From NCBI GenBank assembly GCA_963818505.1, contig CAWFSJ010000001.1, positions 682,001-746,000 on the forward strand: a stretch of 64,000 nucleotides of DNA, written 5' to 3'. This DNA is from JADKAV01 sp963818505. Its GTDB lineage: Bacteria; Actinomycetota; Actinomycetes; S36-B12; UBA10799. The notes beneath the pieces are model-generated. The model ran no database searches and had not been told where the DNA came from. It saw only the letters and a program-made list of their open reading frames with translations. Below, in pieces: positions 33,105 through 42,022 of this stretch (its first letter is position 1; the number at the start of each line of letters is the position of its first letter). The translations under genes were made by a program, and so were the position numbers.

Positions 33105-33142
33105 AAGAGGGTTCCCGGGAGACTGCTCCCGGGAACCCTCTT
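33105..33142 (+). terminator. Hairpin terminator of the PspC operon
   Basis: Perfect 17-base stem AAGAGGGTTCCCGGGAG (33105-33121) with its complement (33126-33142) and a four-base loop ACTG, 21 bases after the stop codon; followed by CTCGCG rather than a T-run. Confidence 0.9.
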
Positions 33143-33216
33143 CTCGCGTGCACACTCACTGTGACCGTGGTGCACATTCGGGCACTTCGCGCGAAACCCG
33201 GTGTTAGCGTGCCCGG

Positions 33217-34995
33217 ATGCAAGACAGCGCATTGATCGAATTCGGTCTCCCTCTCGTCCTTGCCTTCGTCATGATTGGCATCGGGCTCACGCTGCAGGTT
33301 GATGACTTCACCAGGCAGAGGCACAGGCCCCTACCCGCGATCGTGGGGACCATCGGTTGGGCCATCGGGATTCCGCTGATCGGCTTCGCTGTCGTCACAG
33401 TCTTCAACATGTCCACCCCGCTGGCGATCGGGGTCATACTGGTCGCCGCTACATCGGGCGGAACGACGTCGAACGTCATGGCCTACCTCGCCAAAGGAAA
33501 CGTGGCATTGGGTCTGGTGCTGACCGTCGTGACCGCTCTGCTGTCCATCTTGACGCTGCCGTTCTGGGTCGGTCTGGCGCTGCGTATGTGGTCCGACGAT
33601 CTTCCCGCGGGCAGCTACGTCAGTGTGTCGTTCGGCGATGTGGCTGGTCTGCTGGTCGCGATCATCTTCATCCCCGTCGGGCTGGGCATGATCCTGCGTT
33701 ACAAGAAACCAGCCCTGGCCTCTCGGCTGGAACGAGCCGTCTCCCTGGTCAGTTTCGTCGTGCTGTTCGGCCTGATCATCGGAGTCGTCGCAAGCCTGGG
33801 AAGCGAGGCCTTCACAATGCTTGCTCAGGCTGGTCCCGCTTGCCTGGTTCTGGCCTGTCTGGCGGCCGTCTTCGGCATCGTTCTCGGCAAGATCTTCCGC
33901 CTCGACGATGCGGACAACATCGCCATCGGCATGGAGTTCTCGATCAAGAACGTCACGCTCAGCATGCTGATCGCCCTGAGTGCTCTGGGCTCGGACGAGA
34001 TGGCCCTCCCGAGCGCGGTGTACGGGGTTGTCGCTTACATCCCGGGGCTGGCCCTCATGCGACTTGGGCGCAAGTGGATGGCCGGGCGACACTCCGCGAC
34101 CGAAGTCGAGTCCCAGGAGCCGCCGATCGTGGTCGGGTATTCCGGTTCGAAGGCGTGTCTACCCGCGGTGCGGTGGGCTGCCGGCGAAGCATTGGCGACC
34201 GAACGTCCGCTTCGTGTCGTCATGGCTTGGGGGATGCCGACCTTCGGCATCTCACCGGTGTCGCAGGCGGCCGACCTCGACCGCACCCACGCTGAGGCCG
34301 TCCTCAACGCGGTTGTGTTCCAACTGCGCGCCGACATGGTCGGACTGGACGTCGAGGGCGAACTGTTGCGCGGCAAGCCCGCCCAGGGACTGCTCGATCG
34401 GGCTGCAGACGCACACATGCTCGTGATCGGGAACAGGAGTCGCGGCAATATCGCACGAATGGTCTTGGGCTCGGTGTCGGCAGCAGTCGTCACGCATGCC
34501 GATATCCCTGTGGTTCTCGTCCGCGAGGACGCAGATCGCAACGCCGCCGCCTTCCGCGATGGACCTGTCGTCGTGGGCGTGGACGGCTCGCCGGGTTCAG
34601 AGGCCGCGGTCTCATTCGCCATGGAGGCCTCGATCCGCCACGGCATGACCGTCTTCGCGGTCCACAACGTCGACGACCAGGTGCTCGCCCGAACCGGTCC
34701 GCAGTCCAGCGGGGGGACCGCGACGGCGACACCGTTGCAGGAGGCAAGACTGCTCGAAATCTCCCCGGCATTGAAGGCTGCTCGCACGGAGTACCCGGCG
34801 GTGGCGGTCACTGAAGTCATGGGGTCCGGCCACGCCAGCGATTCCATCGTGGAGGCAGGCGATGGCGCAGCGATGACGGTCGTCGGAAGCCGCGGGCATG
34901 GTGGGTTCAAGGGTCTGCTGCTCGGATCGGTCAGCCGGGCCGTCATCGAACACGTCGAATCCCCAGTTGCTGTCATCCGTCCGCCCCGCACATGA
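33217..34995 (+). CDS. BASS-family transporter fused to two UspA domains
   Basis: A 592-residue fusion. Residues 1-290 form a nine- to ten-helix bile acid:sodium symporter (BASS/SBF) transporter: VLAFVMIGIGLTLQVDDF, AATSGGTTSNVMAYLAKGN (the crossover E/GGT-S-N region), and GMEFSIKNVTLSMLIALSAL. After a short linker come two universal-stress domains (about 302-440 and 452-592), each with an ATP-type loop: IGNRSRGNIARMVLGSVSAA and VGSRGHGGFKGLLLGSVSRA. No stop or start separates them. The soluble part would be cytoplasmic and may gate transport by ATP/AMP binding. ATG at 33217 follows TAGCGT at six bases. Transported substrate unknown. Confidence 0.9.
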   Translation: MQDSALIEFGLPLVLAFVMIGIGLTLQVDDFTRQRHRPLPAIVGTIGWAIGIPLIGFAVVTVFNMSTPLAIGVILVAATSGGTTSNVMAYLAKGNVALGLVLTVVTALLSILTLPFWVGLALRMWSDDLPAGSYVSVSFGDVAGLLVAIIFIPVGLGMILRYKKPALASRLERAVSLVSFVVLFGLIIGVVASLGSEAFTMLAQAGPACLVLACLAAVFGIVLGKIFRLDDADNIAIGMEFSIKNVTLSMLIALSALGSDEMALPSAVYGVVAYIPGLALMRLGRKWMAGRHSATEVESQEPPIVVGYSGSKACLPAVRWAAGEALATERPLRVVMAWGMPTFGISPVSQAADLDRTHAEAVLNAVVFQLRADMVGLDVEGELLRGKPAQGLLDRAADAHMLVIGNRSRGNIARMVLGSVSAAVVTHADIPVVLVREDADRNAAAFRDGPVVVGVDGSPGSEAAVSFAMEASIRHGMTVFAVHNVDDQVLARTGPQSSGGTATATPLQEARLLEISPALKAARTEYPAVAVTEVMGSGHASDSIVEAGDGAAMTVVGSRGHGGFKGLLLGSVSRAVIEHVESPVAVIRPPRT

Positions 34996-35085
34996 CCCGG
35001 TTCTCACCTCGCGCCGCGCGCGTGAACTGTGTCAAAGTGACTTTCTGCGCCAAAACCGCCGCCCAACCGCATCCCAGGAGGCAAT

Positions 35086-35130
35086 ATGAGTCGCACCGGT
35101 GACCACGCCGAGGAAGCCACAGACCAGTAA
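35086..35130 (+). CDS. Possible 14-residue leader peptide ORF
   Basis: ATG at 35086 with CCAGGAGG five bases upstream opens a 14-codon frame (MSRTGDHAEEATDQ) ending TAA at 35130, 55 bases before the acyl-CoA synthetase start. The ribosome site is the best in this part of the window, yet the peptide is tiny and hydrophilic. Either a translated leader or a decayed/short coding sequence; no regulatory codon run is visible. Confidence 0.35.
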   Translation: MSRTGDHAEEATDQ

Positions 35131-35185
35131 CTTCCCTGACAAGAAGCCAACCCCCACCGCCACTACTTGAGGAGAATTCAAGAAA

Positions 35186-37015
35186 ATGTCACAGAACATC
35201 TCCGGCGACCTAGCCGCCGAGTTGCCGCCCCGGGCCACGACCCTGTCCCAGTCGATCCTTGACCGAATCGCCGAAACACCCGACGCCCCAGCCTTCGGCT
35301 CTCCGAACGAGGACGGGACCTGGAGCGTGCGGACGTGGAAAGAAGCCGGCGACGAGATGAACCGGTTGGCTGCTGGATTCCTGGCCCTCGGGCTCAAACC
35401 CGAGGAGCGGGTGGCGATCGCGAGCAACACTCGCGTCGAGTGGGTGCTGGCCGATGGCGGCGTGATGCTGGCGGGCGGGGCGAACACCACGATCTACCCC
35501 AGCACAGGTGAGGAGGACTTCGAGTACATCATGAACGACTCGGGGTCACGCTTCCTTGTTGCTGAGGATCAGAGCCAGGCCGACAAGGCCCTTTCGCATG
35601 CCAATGAGATCCCGGCGCTCGAGAAGATCATCCTTATCGACGGTCAGGGTGACGGAGACCGCGTGATCTCCTGGGCCGACCTCGAAGCGATGGGTGCCCA
35701 GGCTCTGGCAGCTGACCCCCAGCTCGTGGCGAACACCGTGGCCGCCATCAAGCCTGAGTCGTTGGCGACCCTGATCTACACCTCGGGGACGACAGGCCGG
35801 CCCAAAGGTGTGATGCTTCCGCAGAGCAACTGGGTCTTCCAGGGAGCCAGCATGCAGGCACTGGGCGTTGTGCGAAACGACGATGTGCAGTTCCTCTGGC
35901 TGCCGTTGGCGCACTCGTTCGGCAAAGTACTCATCTCAGCGGCATACCAGGTCGGCTTCGTGACCTACATCGACGGCCGGGTTCCCAAGATTGTCGAGAA
36001 TCTGCCGGTCGTCCAGCCGTCCATCATGGCTGGGGTCCCCCGGATCTTCGAGAAGATCTACCAAGGCGCCAACGCCAAGGCGAAGGCCGGCGGTGGGGCG
36101 AAGGCCAAGATCTTCGACTGGGCGTTCGGGGCATCTACCGAGATCAAGGAGAAGCAGCGCGCGGGAGAGTCGGCTGGCCCGATGGCATCTACCCGCATGG
36201 CGCTCGCGAACAAGTTGGTGTTCTCCAAGATCCAGGCGCTCACCGGTGGCCGGATGCGCGTCATGATCTCCGGTTCCGCAGCTCTGAACGGCGACGTGGC
36301 ACGTTGGTTCGACGCAGCCGGCCTGCCGATCATCGAGGGCTACGGTCTTACCGAGAACTCCGCCGCCGCCTGTGTCGTCCGGCCGAGCGACCTGGTCTTC
36401 GGGTCGGTCGGACAACCACTGCCCGGCACCCAGGTCATGATCGCCGACGACGGTGAAGTGCTCCTGCGCGGACCTCACGTGATGGCTGGTTACTGGAACC
36501 TTCCAGAGGCCAACGCTGAGACGCTTCTGCCGGACGGCTGGTTGGCCACTGGTGACATCGGGGAGCTGGACGACCAAGGCCGGTTGAAGATCACCGACCG
36601 GAAGAAGGACCTGGTCAAGACCTCGGGCGGCAAGTACATCGCTCCCGGTCAGATCGCCGCTCAGTTCAAGGTGATCTCCGCACTGGCCTCCAACCTGGTA
36701 GTGCACGCCGGCGACCGCAATTACGCGACGGCGCTGATCTCACTGGACCCGGAGGCGTTGCAGAACTTCGCCACCGAGAACGGCCTGAGCGGTGACCTGG
36801 AGACGCTGTCTCAGACCCCCGAGGTCCGTGCAGCGATCCAGGCCGATGTCGACGTGCTCAACAGCCACCTCAACAAGTGGGAGACGATCAAGAAGTTCAC
36901 CATCCTGCCGCGGGACCTCTCCGAGGAGGACGGCGAGCTGACCGCCAGCCTGAAGGTGAAGCGCAAGGTCGTAGAGGACAACTACCGCGACCTGATCGAC
37001 GCCATGTACGCGTAG
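35186..37015 (+). CDS. Long-chain acyl-CoA synthetase (AMP-forming)
   Basis: Activates fatty acids to acyl-CoA, peripheral to the membrane; 609 residues. ANL-superfamily motifs: A3 phosphate loop YTSGTTGRPKGVM (198-210), A5 GYGLTENSA, A8 hinge DRKKDLVKTSGGKYIAP, and the C-terminal A10 lysine region (FTILPRDLSEEDGELTASLKVKR). The long insertion around 290-330 (GGGAKAKIFDWAFGASTEIK) is typical of FadD15-like long-chain ligases (TIGR-type AMP-dependent synthetases of about 600 residues). Start ATG at 35186 with GAGGAG 12 bases upstream. Monocistronic with a hairpin after its stop. Confidence 0.94.
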   Translation: MSQNISGDLAAELPPRATTLSQSILDRIAETPDAPAFGSPNEDGTWSVRTWKEAGDEMNRLAAGFLALGLKPEERVAIASNTRVEWVLADGGVMLAGGANTTIYPSTGEEDFEYIMNDSGSRFLVAEDQSQADKALSHANEIPALEKIILIDGQGDGDRVISWADLEAMGAQALAADPQLVANTVAAIKPESLATLIYTSGTTGRPKGVMLPQSNWVFQGASMQALGVVRNDDVQFLWLPLAHSFGKVLISAAYQVGFVTYIDGRVPKIVENLPVVQPSIMAGVPRIFEKIYQGANAKAKAGGGAKAKIFDWAFGASTEIKEKQRAGESAGPMASTRMALANKLVFSKIQALTGGRMRVMISGSAALNGDVARWFDAAGLPIIEGYGLTENSAAACVVRPSDLVFGSVGQPLPGTQVMIADDGEVLLRGPHVMAGYWNLPEANAETLLPDGWLATGDIGELDDQGRLKITDRKKDLVKTSGGKYIAPGQIAAQFKVISALASNLVVHAGDRNYATALISLDPEALQNFATENGLSGDLETLSQTPEVRAAIQADVDVLNSHLNKWETIKKFTILPRDLSEEDGELTASLKVKRKVVEDNYRDLIDAMYA

Positions 37016-37029
37016 GGACCCAACTAGTC

Positions 37030-37069
37030 GTTGCCGTCCAGGTAGACCCTTGGTCACCTGGGCGGCAAC
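37030..37069. terminator. Hairpin terminator between convergent genes
   Basis: Arms GTTGCCGTCCAGGT (37030-37043) and ACCTGGGCGGCAAC (37056-37069) pair over 14 bases with one G-U pair, loop of 12. It lies between the acyl-CoA synthetase and the convergent SDR gene and can serve both. Confidence 0.8.
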
Positions 37070-37075
37070 GCTGTT

Positions 37076-37846
37076 TCAGGTCAACCGTCGGGTCAAGGCT
37101 CCGGACAGCGGCAAGTAGACCCGTCGGGGGGTCATCTGCATGGCAAGCCGAATTGCGCGGTACGCGATCCCCGGGACACTGATCCCTCGTCCGGAGCGCA
37201 GGTCCTTGAGCGCGGTGTCCACGACATCGCGGGGATCCAACCAGAAGACCGACGGGACGTTCGCCTCCACCCCTGCACGCTGCTGGAAGTCGGTGGGCAC
37301 CAGACCCGGGGTGAGCGCCAGTAACTGCACGCCACTGCCACTCAACTGCTCGCGAAGCCCCTGGGTGAACGACGTGACCCACGCCTTGCTCGCAGCATAG
37401 GTCGGCGCCTTGCTGTCGGGGGCGAACGAAGCCACCGACGACACGTTGATTACGGCGCCCTCCCCCCGTTCGATCATCGGGCCGACGGCCGCGTATGTCA
37501 GGCGAAGCACTGCACGGACGTTGACCATGAGCATCTCGTCCTCGGCATCGAGGTCGTGCTCGATGAAGTCCCCCTCATAGAGCCCGAATCCGGCATTGTT
37601 GACCAGCAAGTCGATGGGCTCGTCGGTGAGAACGTTTTCCACCCGGCGGCAGTCCACCACCCGTCCGAGGTCAGCACGAAGAACCTGGCAACCAACGTCG
37701 AACTCGTCCTCGAGTTCCTGGGCCACGCTGTCCAGGTTCTGCTTGGTCCGGGCGACCAGAATGAGGTCGTATCCTTCGTCGGCGAGTTGTCGGGCGAAGT
37801 GGTATCCGATGCCGGAGGTGGCACCGGTGATTAAGGCTTTAGGCAT
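37076..37846 (-). CDS. Short-chain dehydrogenase/reductase
   Basis: A 256-residue SDR. Cofactor loop ITGATSGIGYHFA (6-18), ARTKQNL after strand 2 (basic, NADP-type), NNAGFGLYEG, catalytic Ser in NVSSVASFAPD and Y-x-x-x-K in TYAASKAWV. The C-terminal segment (YRAIRLAMQMTPRRVYLP) is hydrophobic and basic and suggests membrane association, as in acyl- or mycolate-type reductases. The start is the ATG at 37846; the frame above it is not SDR-like. Convergent with the acyl-CoA synthetase; substrate unknown. Confidence 0.89.
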   Translation of the reverse strand: MPKALITGATSGIGYHFARQLADEGYDLILVARTKQNLDSVAQELEDEFDVGCQVLRADLGRVVDCRRVENVLTDEPIDLLVNNAGFGLYEGDFIEHDLDAEDEMLMVNVRAVLRLTYAAVGPMIERGEGAVINVSSVASFAPDSKAPTYAASKAWVTSFTQGLREQLSGSGVQLLALTPGLVPTDFQQRAGVEANVPSVFWLDPRDVVDTALKDLRSGRGISVPGIAYRAIRLAMQMTPRRVYLPLSGALTRRLT

Positions 37847-37909
37847 AGCCAATAGTGACCCTCGTCCGACCACTTACCCCGAAGTGGGCCGTGAGTCGGC
37901 TCACACTAC

Positions 37910-38524
37910 TCAGTCGAAGATCGGTTCGACGTCGCGGCTTCGCTTCAGTTCGAAGAAGCCAGGGGTGCCCGCCACGAGGAGAACGCCGTCCCAGAGCTTG
38001 CCGGCTGCTTCGCCCTTCGGAGCGGGCGTGATCACCGGCCCGAAGAAGGCCACGCGATCGCCGTCAGGTCCAGGGACGTGGATCACAGGTGTTCCTACGT
38101 CTTGGCCGACAGGGTCCATACCTCGGGAGTGGGACTCGCGCAGCGCCTCGTCGTAGTCAGTGCTGTAGGCGACCTGCGCCAGCTCGCCGGGCAAGCCGTT
38201 CTCCGCGAGCGCCTTCGCGATCACAGCGTCGAAGTCGCGGTTCCCGTTTAGGTGGATTTCGGTCCCCAATGCTGTGTACAGATCCCGGGTCACGTCTTGG
38301 CCGTGCGCCTGTTGTGCGGCGATAACCACTCGCACCGGCCCCCATGCCTGCCGCAACAACTCGACGTACTCCTCGGGCATATCACGGCCCTCATTGAGCA
38401 CAGCCAGGCTCATCACATGCCAGTCGACACTGATGTCGCGAACCTGCTCGACCTCCAGCATCCAGCGCGAGGTGAGCCATGCCCACGGACATACGGGATC
38501 GAAGTAGAAATCGACTGTGGTCAT
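37910..38524 (-). CDS. DsbA-family protein, Rv2466c (mycothiol-dependent reductase) homologue
   Basis: A 204-residue thioredoxin-fold protein with a helical insertion. It matches what I recall of mycobacterial Rv2466c along its length: DFYFDPVCPWAWLTSRWMLE, VMSLAVLNE, AWGPVRVVIAAQQAHG, GMDPVGQDVGTPVIHVPG, FFGPVITPAPKGEAAGKLWD and FFELKRSR. Rv2466c reduces disulfides and nitro-prodrugs with mycothiol and mycoredoxin in the cytoplasm. Here the active site is C12-P-W-A15: the resolving Cys of the CPWC motif is Ala, so only a monothiol mechanism would be possible. No signal peptide. It implies a mycothiol-making host; partner genes are not in the window. Confidence 0.88.
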   Translation of the reverse strand: MTTVDFYFDPVCPWAWLTSRWMLEVEQVRDISVDWHVMSLAVLNEGRDMPEEYVELLRQAWGPVRVVIAAQQAHGQDVTRDLYTALGTEIHLNGNRDFDAVIAKALAENGLPGELAQVAYSTDYDEALRESHSRGMDPVGQDVGTPVIHVPGPDGDRVAFFGPVITPAPKGEAAGKLWDGVLLVAGTPGFFELKRSRDVEPIFD

Positions 38525-38535
38525 GTTTCAACTGT

Positions 38536-38556
38536 CCCCCGGGGTGACTCCGGGGG
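38536..38556 (-). terminator. Possible terminator hairpin
   Basis: CCCCCGG (38536-38542) and CCGGGGG (38550-38556) with a seven-base loop, just beyond the stop of the large exported protein on the minus strand. Short stem, no T-run. Confidence 0.45.
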
Positions 38557-38576
38557 CAAACGCGGGTGGGGGCTGG

Positions 38577-41090
38577 CTACTTCTTGGCCTTGACCGTCCA
38601 GCGCTTCGAGAACGAATACGAGTTGAACTCTGGTGTCGCGGGCGCGGACAACTTCAAGGTCACCTTGAGGTTTCCGGCGCCTTGAGTGCTGATGGTCACC
38701 TTGCCTTTCTTGTTCTGGGTGACCTTGGCGAACTTCTTACCCTTGGGCTTGACGGTGACCTTTGCCTTGGCCTTTTGCCCTGCGTTGGTGGTCACCGAAC
38801 GCTTGAGCAGCGTCGTCTTGGCGTCGAAGGCGATCTTCTTGGGCAGCTTCACGCTTGCGGTTTGACTCTTCTTCGCCAGTGAGACGGGCGCGGACACTCC
38901 TGCCGGACCATCGCCTTGGGCATTCGTCGCCACGACGGACATCGTGTAGGTGCCGCCCGTCGGTAGGCCGGCCACGGTGCACGCGAGCCCGGAGGTCGTG
39001 CAGGTTCCGCCGCCGGGGTTGGCCGTGACCTTGTAGCCGGTGATCGGCGAGCCACCGTCGTCGGGCGCCAGCCAAGAGACATCGATGGCACCTGGCTGAC
39101 CACTGACGAGCCCCGTGACGCCGGTCGGAGCTCCCGGGGGGCCCGCCGGAGTGACAGCAGCTGAGGCGGGGCTGGCGGGGCTGTCTCCCGCCTCGTTGGT
39201 TGCCACCACCTTGAATGTGTACGACTGGCCGTTCGTGAGACCAGGAACAACGCAACTCAGCGGATCCGGGGACACTCCTACCTGCGTGGTGCACTTCGCG
39301 CCACCAGGGGAAGCAGTCACGGTGTACTTCTGGACGGGGAAGCCTGCCGGAGCACTGGCAGCGGCGAAGGCAACCGAGACTGAAGCGTTACCCCGAGTGC
39401 CTGTGATCGAAGCCGGCGCCGATGCCTCTTTCCCGCAACTGGGGAACCGGAAACTCGCCACCCGGGTCTGCCACGTCCTATCGCCTGTGGTCTGGACGTA
39501 CTCGGTAGTGAACCAGAAGGTGCAGTCATCGGTCGGGTCCACGTTCATCGATGAGTAGTCACCCCACCGGCCAAAGGAACTGGTCTGGACGCCCGTGCCG
39601 TTGATGATCGTCGACTCGGCCTGCGGCATCTGATTGAGCGGGTCGGTGTTCCTGCGCCCGACGTACCGGATCGACGGGAAGGCGTTCGCGCCAGAGGCCT
39701 TGGCTGTGCTGTAGCCCAGTGCCATGTTGCCCGAACGATCCATGGCCACTGAACCCATCCAGCGGTAGGTGAGCCCATCGACATCTGCAGATGTTCCCTG
39801 CTGGTGGACCGTCGGCACATCCTTGGCGAGATCACGCAGTTCGAACCAACGAATCCCGGTCTGCGAGGTCGCCCCCAGGGTTCCGTCCATGGCGACGGTC
39901 GCGTTGGTGACCAAGGACTCGTGATCACCGAAGTTCCGGTAGGCCAAGCGATACATCATGCGGTCACCCAAGGCGTCCAGTTTCTGGGTGGTCCCGGGCT
40001 GAGGGATGCAATTGCCGAAACTGATGCAGGCGCGGCTGATGGGGTCGATGGGAATGTCCGTGGGGCCGGTGAGCGTGCTGTTCGCGGGCGTGGCGAAGTC
40101 CGGCTTCATCTTGAACATGGTCAGTTTGCTCTTATCGCTCCAGTTCTCACCGACGAAGTACCCCGGCGATCCGGTCGGCGGTGGAAGTGATCCGTCAGCG
40201 TCGGCTGGCAGCATGCCGAACATGGTTGGGAAGTTGTAGCAGACCTCCACAGCTGGGCTGCCGGTCAACATGGCCGAACGATCCCATGCACACATCTTGA
40301 GCCCGGCGAAATCCAGGGATCCAGCGGAGAACATGTTGTACGAAGTGAAGTACGCGTCCGGCCAGACTCCGATCTTCGGGTAGTCAGGCAGGGCGTCGTA
40401 CTGGAAGGCGTAGCGGTAGAAGGTCCCTGTCGGATCACCGGTGGTGGAGATCGCGACACACTCGTAGAAGGGTGCGGTGAACCCAGATGGGTCCGGGATC
40501 GAGAACTGGCTGATCAGCCAGCGGTCGGCGAACTGGTCGTAGAGCACGATGGGGTCACCGCTGTTGGTGGTCGCGCAGGGAGTGCCGCTTCCGGCCCAGA
40601 TCTGGTTGGAGTCGAACGCGGCCCCTGCGGCAGTTCCGTTCTTGTTGAAGATCTGCATGGACAGGTTGACCATCTGGACGTAGTGGTTGGGCCCGACATC
40701 TCCCACGGTGTCCGGCGGTAGAACGTTGTTGCGATTGTTGACGCCCTCGAATTGGCTCAGGACTCCGGGCATGTCCAATCCGGGCAGCGGCGGTTCAGGG
40801 CTGATCGAGGGCCCCGGACCGTTCTCGATGATCATTCGGATCCGGTCCGAGGGGCTGGGCTTCAACGGCACTGGGGGAGGAGTGACCAGGGAGGGTGGTA
40901 GAGGAGTCAGTCGCGCTTGGGCAGCCAGTTGTGACAAAGGCGCGGATGTCCCCAACGACTGCACCTTGCTCACTTCCATCTGCGGACCGGTTTCTGCAGG
41001 ATTCGCAGCCGCCGGCGTGGTCAACAGAGGTAGACCGGACATCGCGAGTGCGCCGGCGATCATCAGTCCAACAAATGGTGTACGTGCCAT
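38577..41090 (-). CDS. Exported propeller-FN3 protein with TNAG C-terminal domain
   Basis: An 837-residue secreted protein. Signal peptide MARTPFVGLMIAGALAMSGL to about residue 29 (A-A-A-N). Residues about 95-530 form a beta-rich domain beginning PPDTVGDVGPNHYVQMVN and including DPIVLYDQFADRWLISQF, IGVWPDAYFTSYN and WMGSVAMDRSGNMALGYS, shared with the 813-residue protein at 50600; it looks like a beta-propeller. Two fibronectin type III domains follow (about 535-640 and 645-735). The last 95 residues carry the domain shared with the proteins at 42023 and 50600, with core VTTNAGQK, here Lys-rich and without cysteines. No LPXTG or transmembrane anchor. The ATG at 41090 follows AGAGGAAG. Function unknown; adhesive or glycan-binding surface protein is a guess. 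Confidence 0.83.
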   Translation of the reverse strand: MARTPFVGLMIAGALAMSGLPLLTTPAAANPAETGPQMEVSKVQSLGTSAPLSQLAAQARLTPLPPSLVTPPPVPLKPSPSDRIRMIIENGPGPSISPEPPLPGLDMPGVLSQFEGVNNRNNVLPPDTVGDVGPNHYVQMVNLSMQIFNKNGTAAGAAFDSNQIWAGSGTPCATTNSGDPIVLYDQFADRWLISQFSIPDPSGFTAPFYECVAISTTGDPTGTFYRYAFQYDALPDYPKIGVWPDAYFTSYNMFSAGSLDFAGLKMCAWDRSAMLTGSPAVEVCYNFPTMFGMLPADADGSLPPPTGSPGYFVGENWSDKSKLTMFKMKPDFATPANSTLTGPTDIPIDPISRACISFGNCIPQPGTTQKLDALGDRMMYRLAYRNFGDHESLVTNATVAMDGTLGATSQTGIRWFELRDLAKDVPTVHQQGTSADVDGLTYRWMGSVAMDRSGNMALGYSTAKASGANAFPSIRYVGRRNTDPLNQMPQAESTIINGTGVQTSSFGRWGDYSSMNVDPTDDCTFWFTTEYVQTTGDRTWQTRVASFRFPSCGKEASAPASITGTRGNASVSVAFAAASAPAGFPVQKYTVTASPGGAKCTTQVGVSPDPLSCVVPGLTNGQSYTFKVVATNEAGDSPASPASAAVTPAGPPGAPTGVTGLVSGQPGAIDVSWLAPDDGGSPITGYKVTANPGGGTCTTSGLACTVAGLPTGGTYTMSVVATNAQGDGPAGVSAPVSLAKKSQTASVKLPKKIAFDAKTTLLKRSVTTNAGQKAKAKVTVKPKGKKFAKVTQNKKGKVTISTQGAGNLKVTLKLSAPATPEFNSYSFSKRWTVKAKK

Positions 41091-41229
41091 GACGTCGTCT
41101 TCCTCTAGCCCCGTGCGGCCAAGAGTAGACCCCTCGCGTCCTGGATGAGCAAGGTCGACGGCCACGGCCGCATCTGTGAGTAGCGTTGGGCCTGCCCAAC
41201 ACAAGCAAACCGCCGGAACGGGGTGTGCC

Positions 41230-41958
41230 ATGGACGACAACACCAGCGACTCGTCGCGTGTGGAGGCCTACGAAACCCGCTCCGCGACGACCATGGTCTT
41301 CCTGGCCTTCGTGTTTCTCGGGCTGTACGCGGTCCAGGTGCTCTGGCTGTCCATGCCTGAGGGGTGGACCGTGGTGGTCGACGTCGCTCAGTATGCGATC
41401 TGGGCGGTGTTCATCGCGGACTTCGCCTACCGCATCTATCTCTCACCCCAGCGCCTGCGTTACATCGGGACCCATCCCCTGGACCTCATCACGTTGTTGC
41501 TGCCCATGCTGCGCCCATTGCGTGCGCTGAGGATCTTCGCCGCCGCCCGAGTGCTGATCGAACGTGGGCACTACGTGTCCTACGGGCGAGTGGCTGTCGC
41601 CATCGCCAGCGCCGCCACTTTCGTCGTGATTGTCGGTTCGCTGGCGGTCCTCGACTTCGAGCGGTTCGCCGCCGGCACTTCCATCACAACCTTCGGGGAG
41701 TCGCTGTGGTGGGCTGTGGTCACCATCACCACGGTGGGCTACGGCGATCTGTCACCGGTGACCGCCGGCGGACAGGTCGCCGCGACAGTGATGATGGTCG
41801 TCGGGATCTCGCTGATCGGCGCGGTCACAGCATCATTCGCCGCATGGTTCACCCAGCGGGTGCAGGGCGGCCAGACGGACGCGAACCGTGAGCTCGCAGA
41901 GGAACTCGCTGCGATCCGCGCCGAGTTGGCGCAACTGCGCGAGCAACTGCCCCCGTGA
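41230..41958 (+). CDS. Voltage-gated-type potassium channel
   Basis: Ion channel of 242 residues with six hydrophobic segments (about 20-210). The potassium selectivity filter is TITTVGYGDLSPVT, between helices 5 and 6. The S4-like segment LRPLRALRIFAAARVLIERG has regularly spaced arginines, though fewer than in strongly voltage-gated channels. A C-terminal coiled coil (NRELAEELAAIRAELAQLRE) should hold the tetramer together. ATG at 41230; GTG- and TTG-type starts upstream are less likely. Divergent from the large exported protein across 139 bases. Confidence 0.92.
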   Translation: MDDNTSDSSRVEAYETRSATTMVFLAFVFLGLYAVQVLWLSMPEGWTVVVDVAQYAIWAVFIADFAYRIYLSPQRLRYIGTHPLDLITLLLPMLRPLRALRIFAAARVLIERGHYVSYGRVAVAIASAATFVVIVGSLAVLDFERFAAGTSITTFGESLWWAVVTITTVGYGDLSPVTAGGQVAATVMMVVGISLIGAVTASFAAWFTQRVQGGQTDANRELAEELAAIRAELAQLREQLPP

Positions 41959-41962
41959 GTGT

Positions 41963-42009
41963 GCTCACCTGATGGGTCCTCTCCCCCGCACAGGGCCCGT
42001 CAGGTGAGC
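41963..42009. terminator. Bidirectional hairpin terminator
   Basis: Seventeen-base arms, 41963-41979 (GCTCACCTGATGGGTCC) and 41993-42009 (GGGCCCGTCAGGTGAGC), pair with two G-U pairs and a 13-base loop, between the channel gene and the convergent exported-protein gene. Confidence 0.85.
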
Positions 42010-42022
42010 CGCCGATCGGGCA

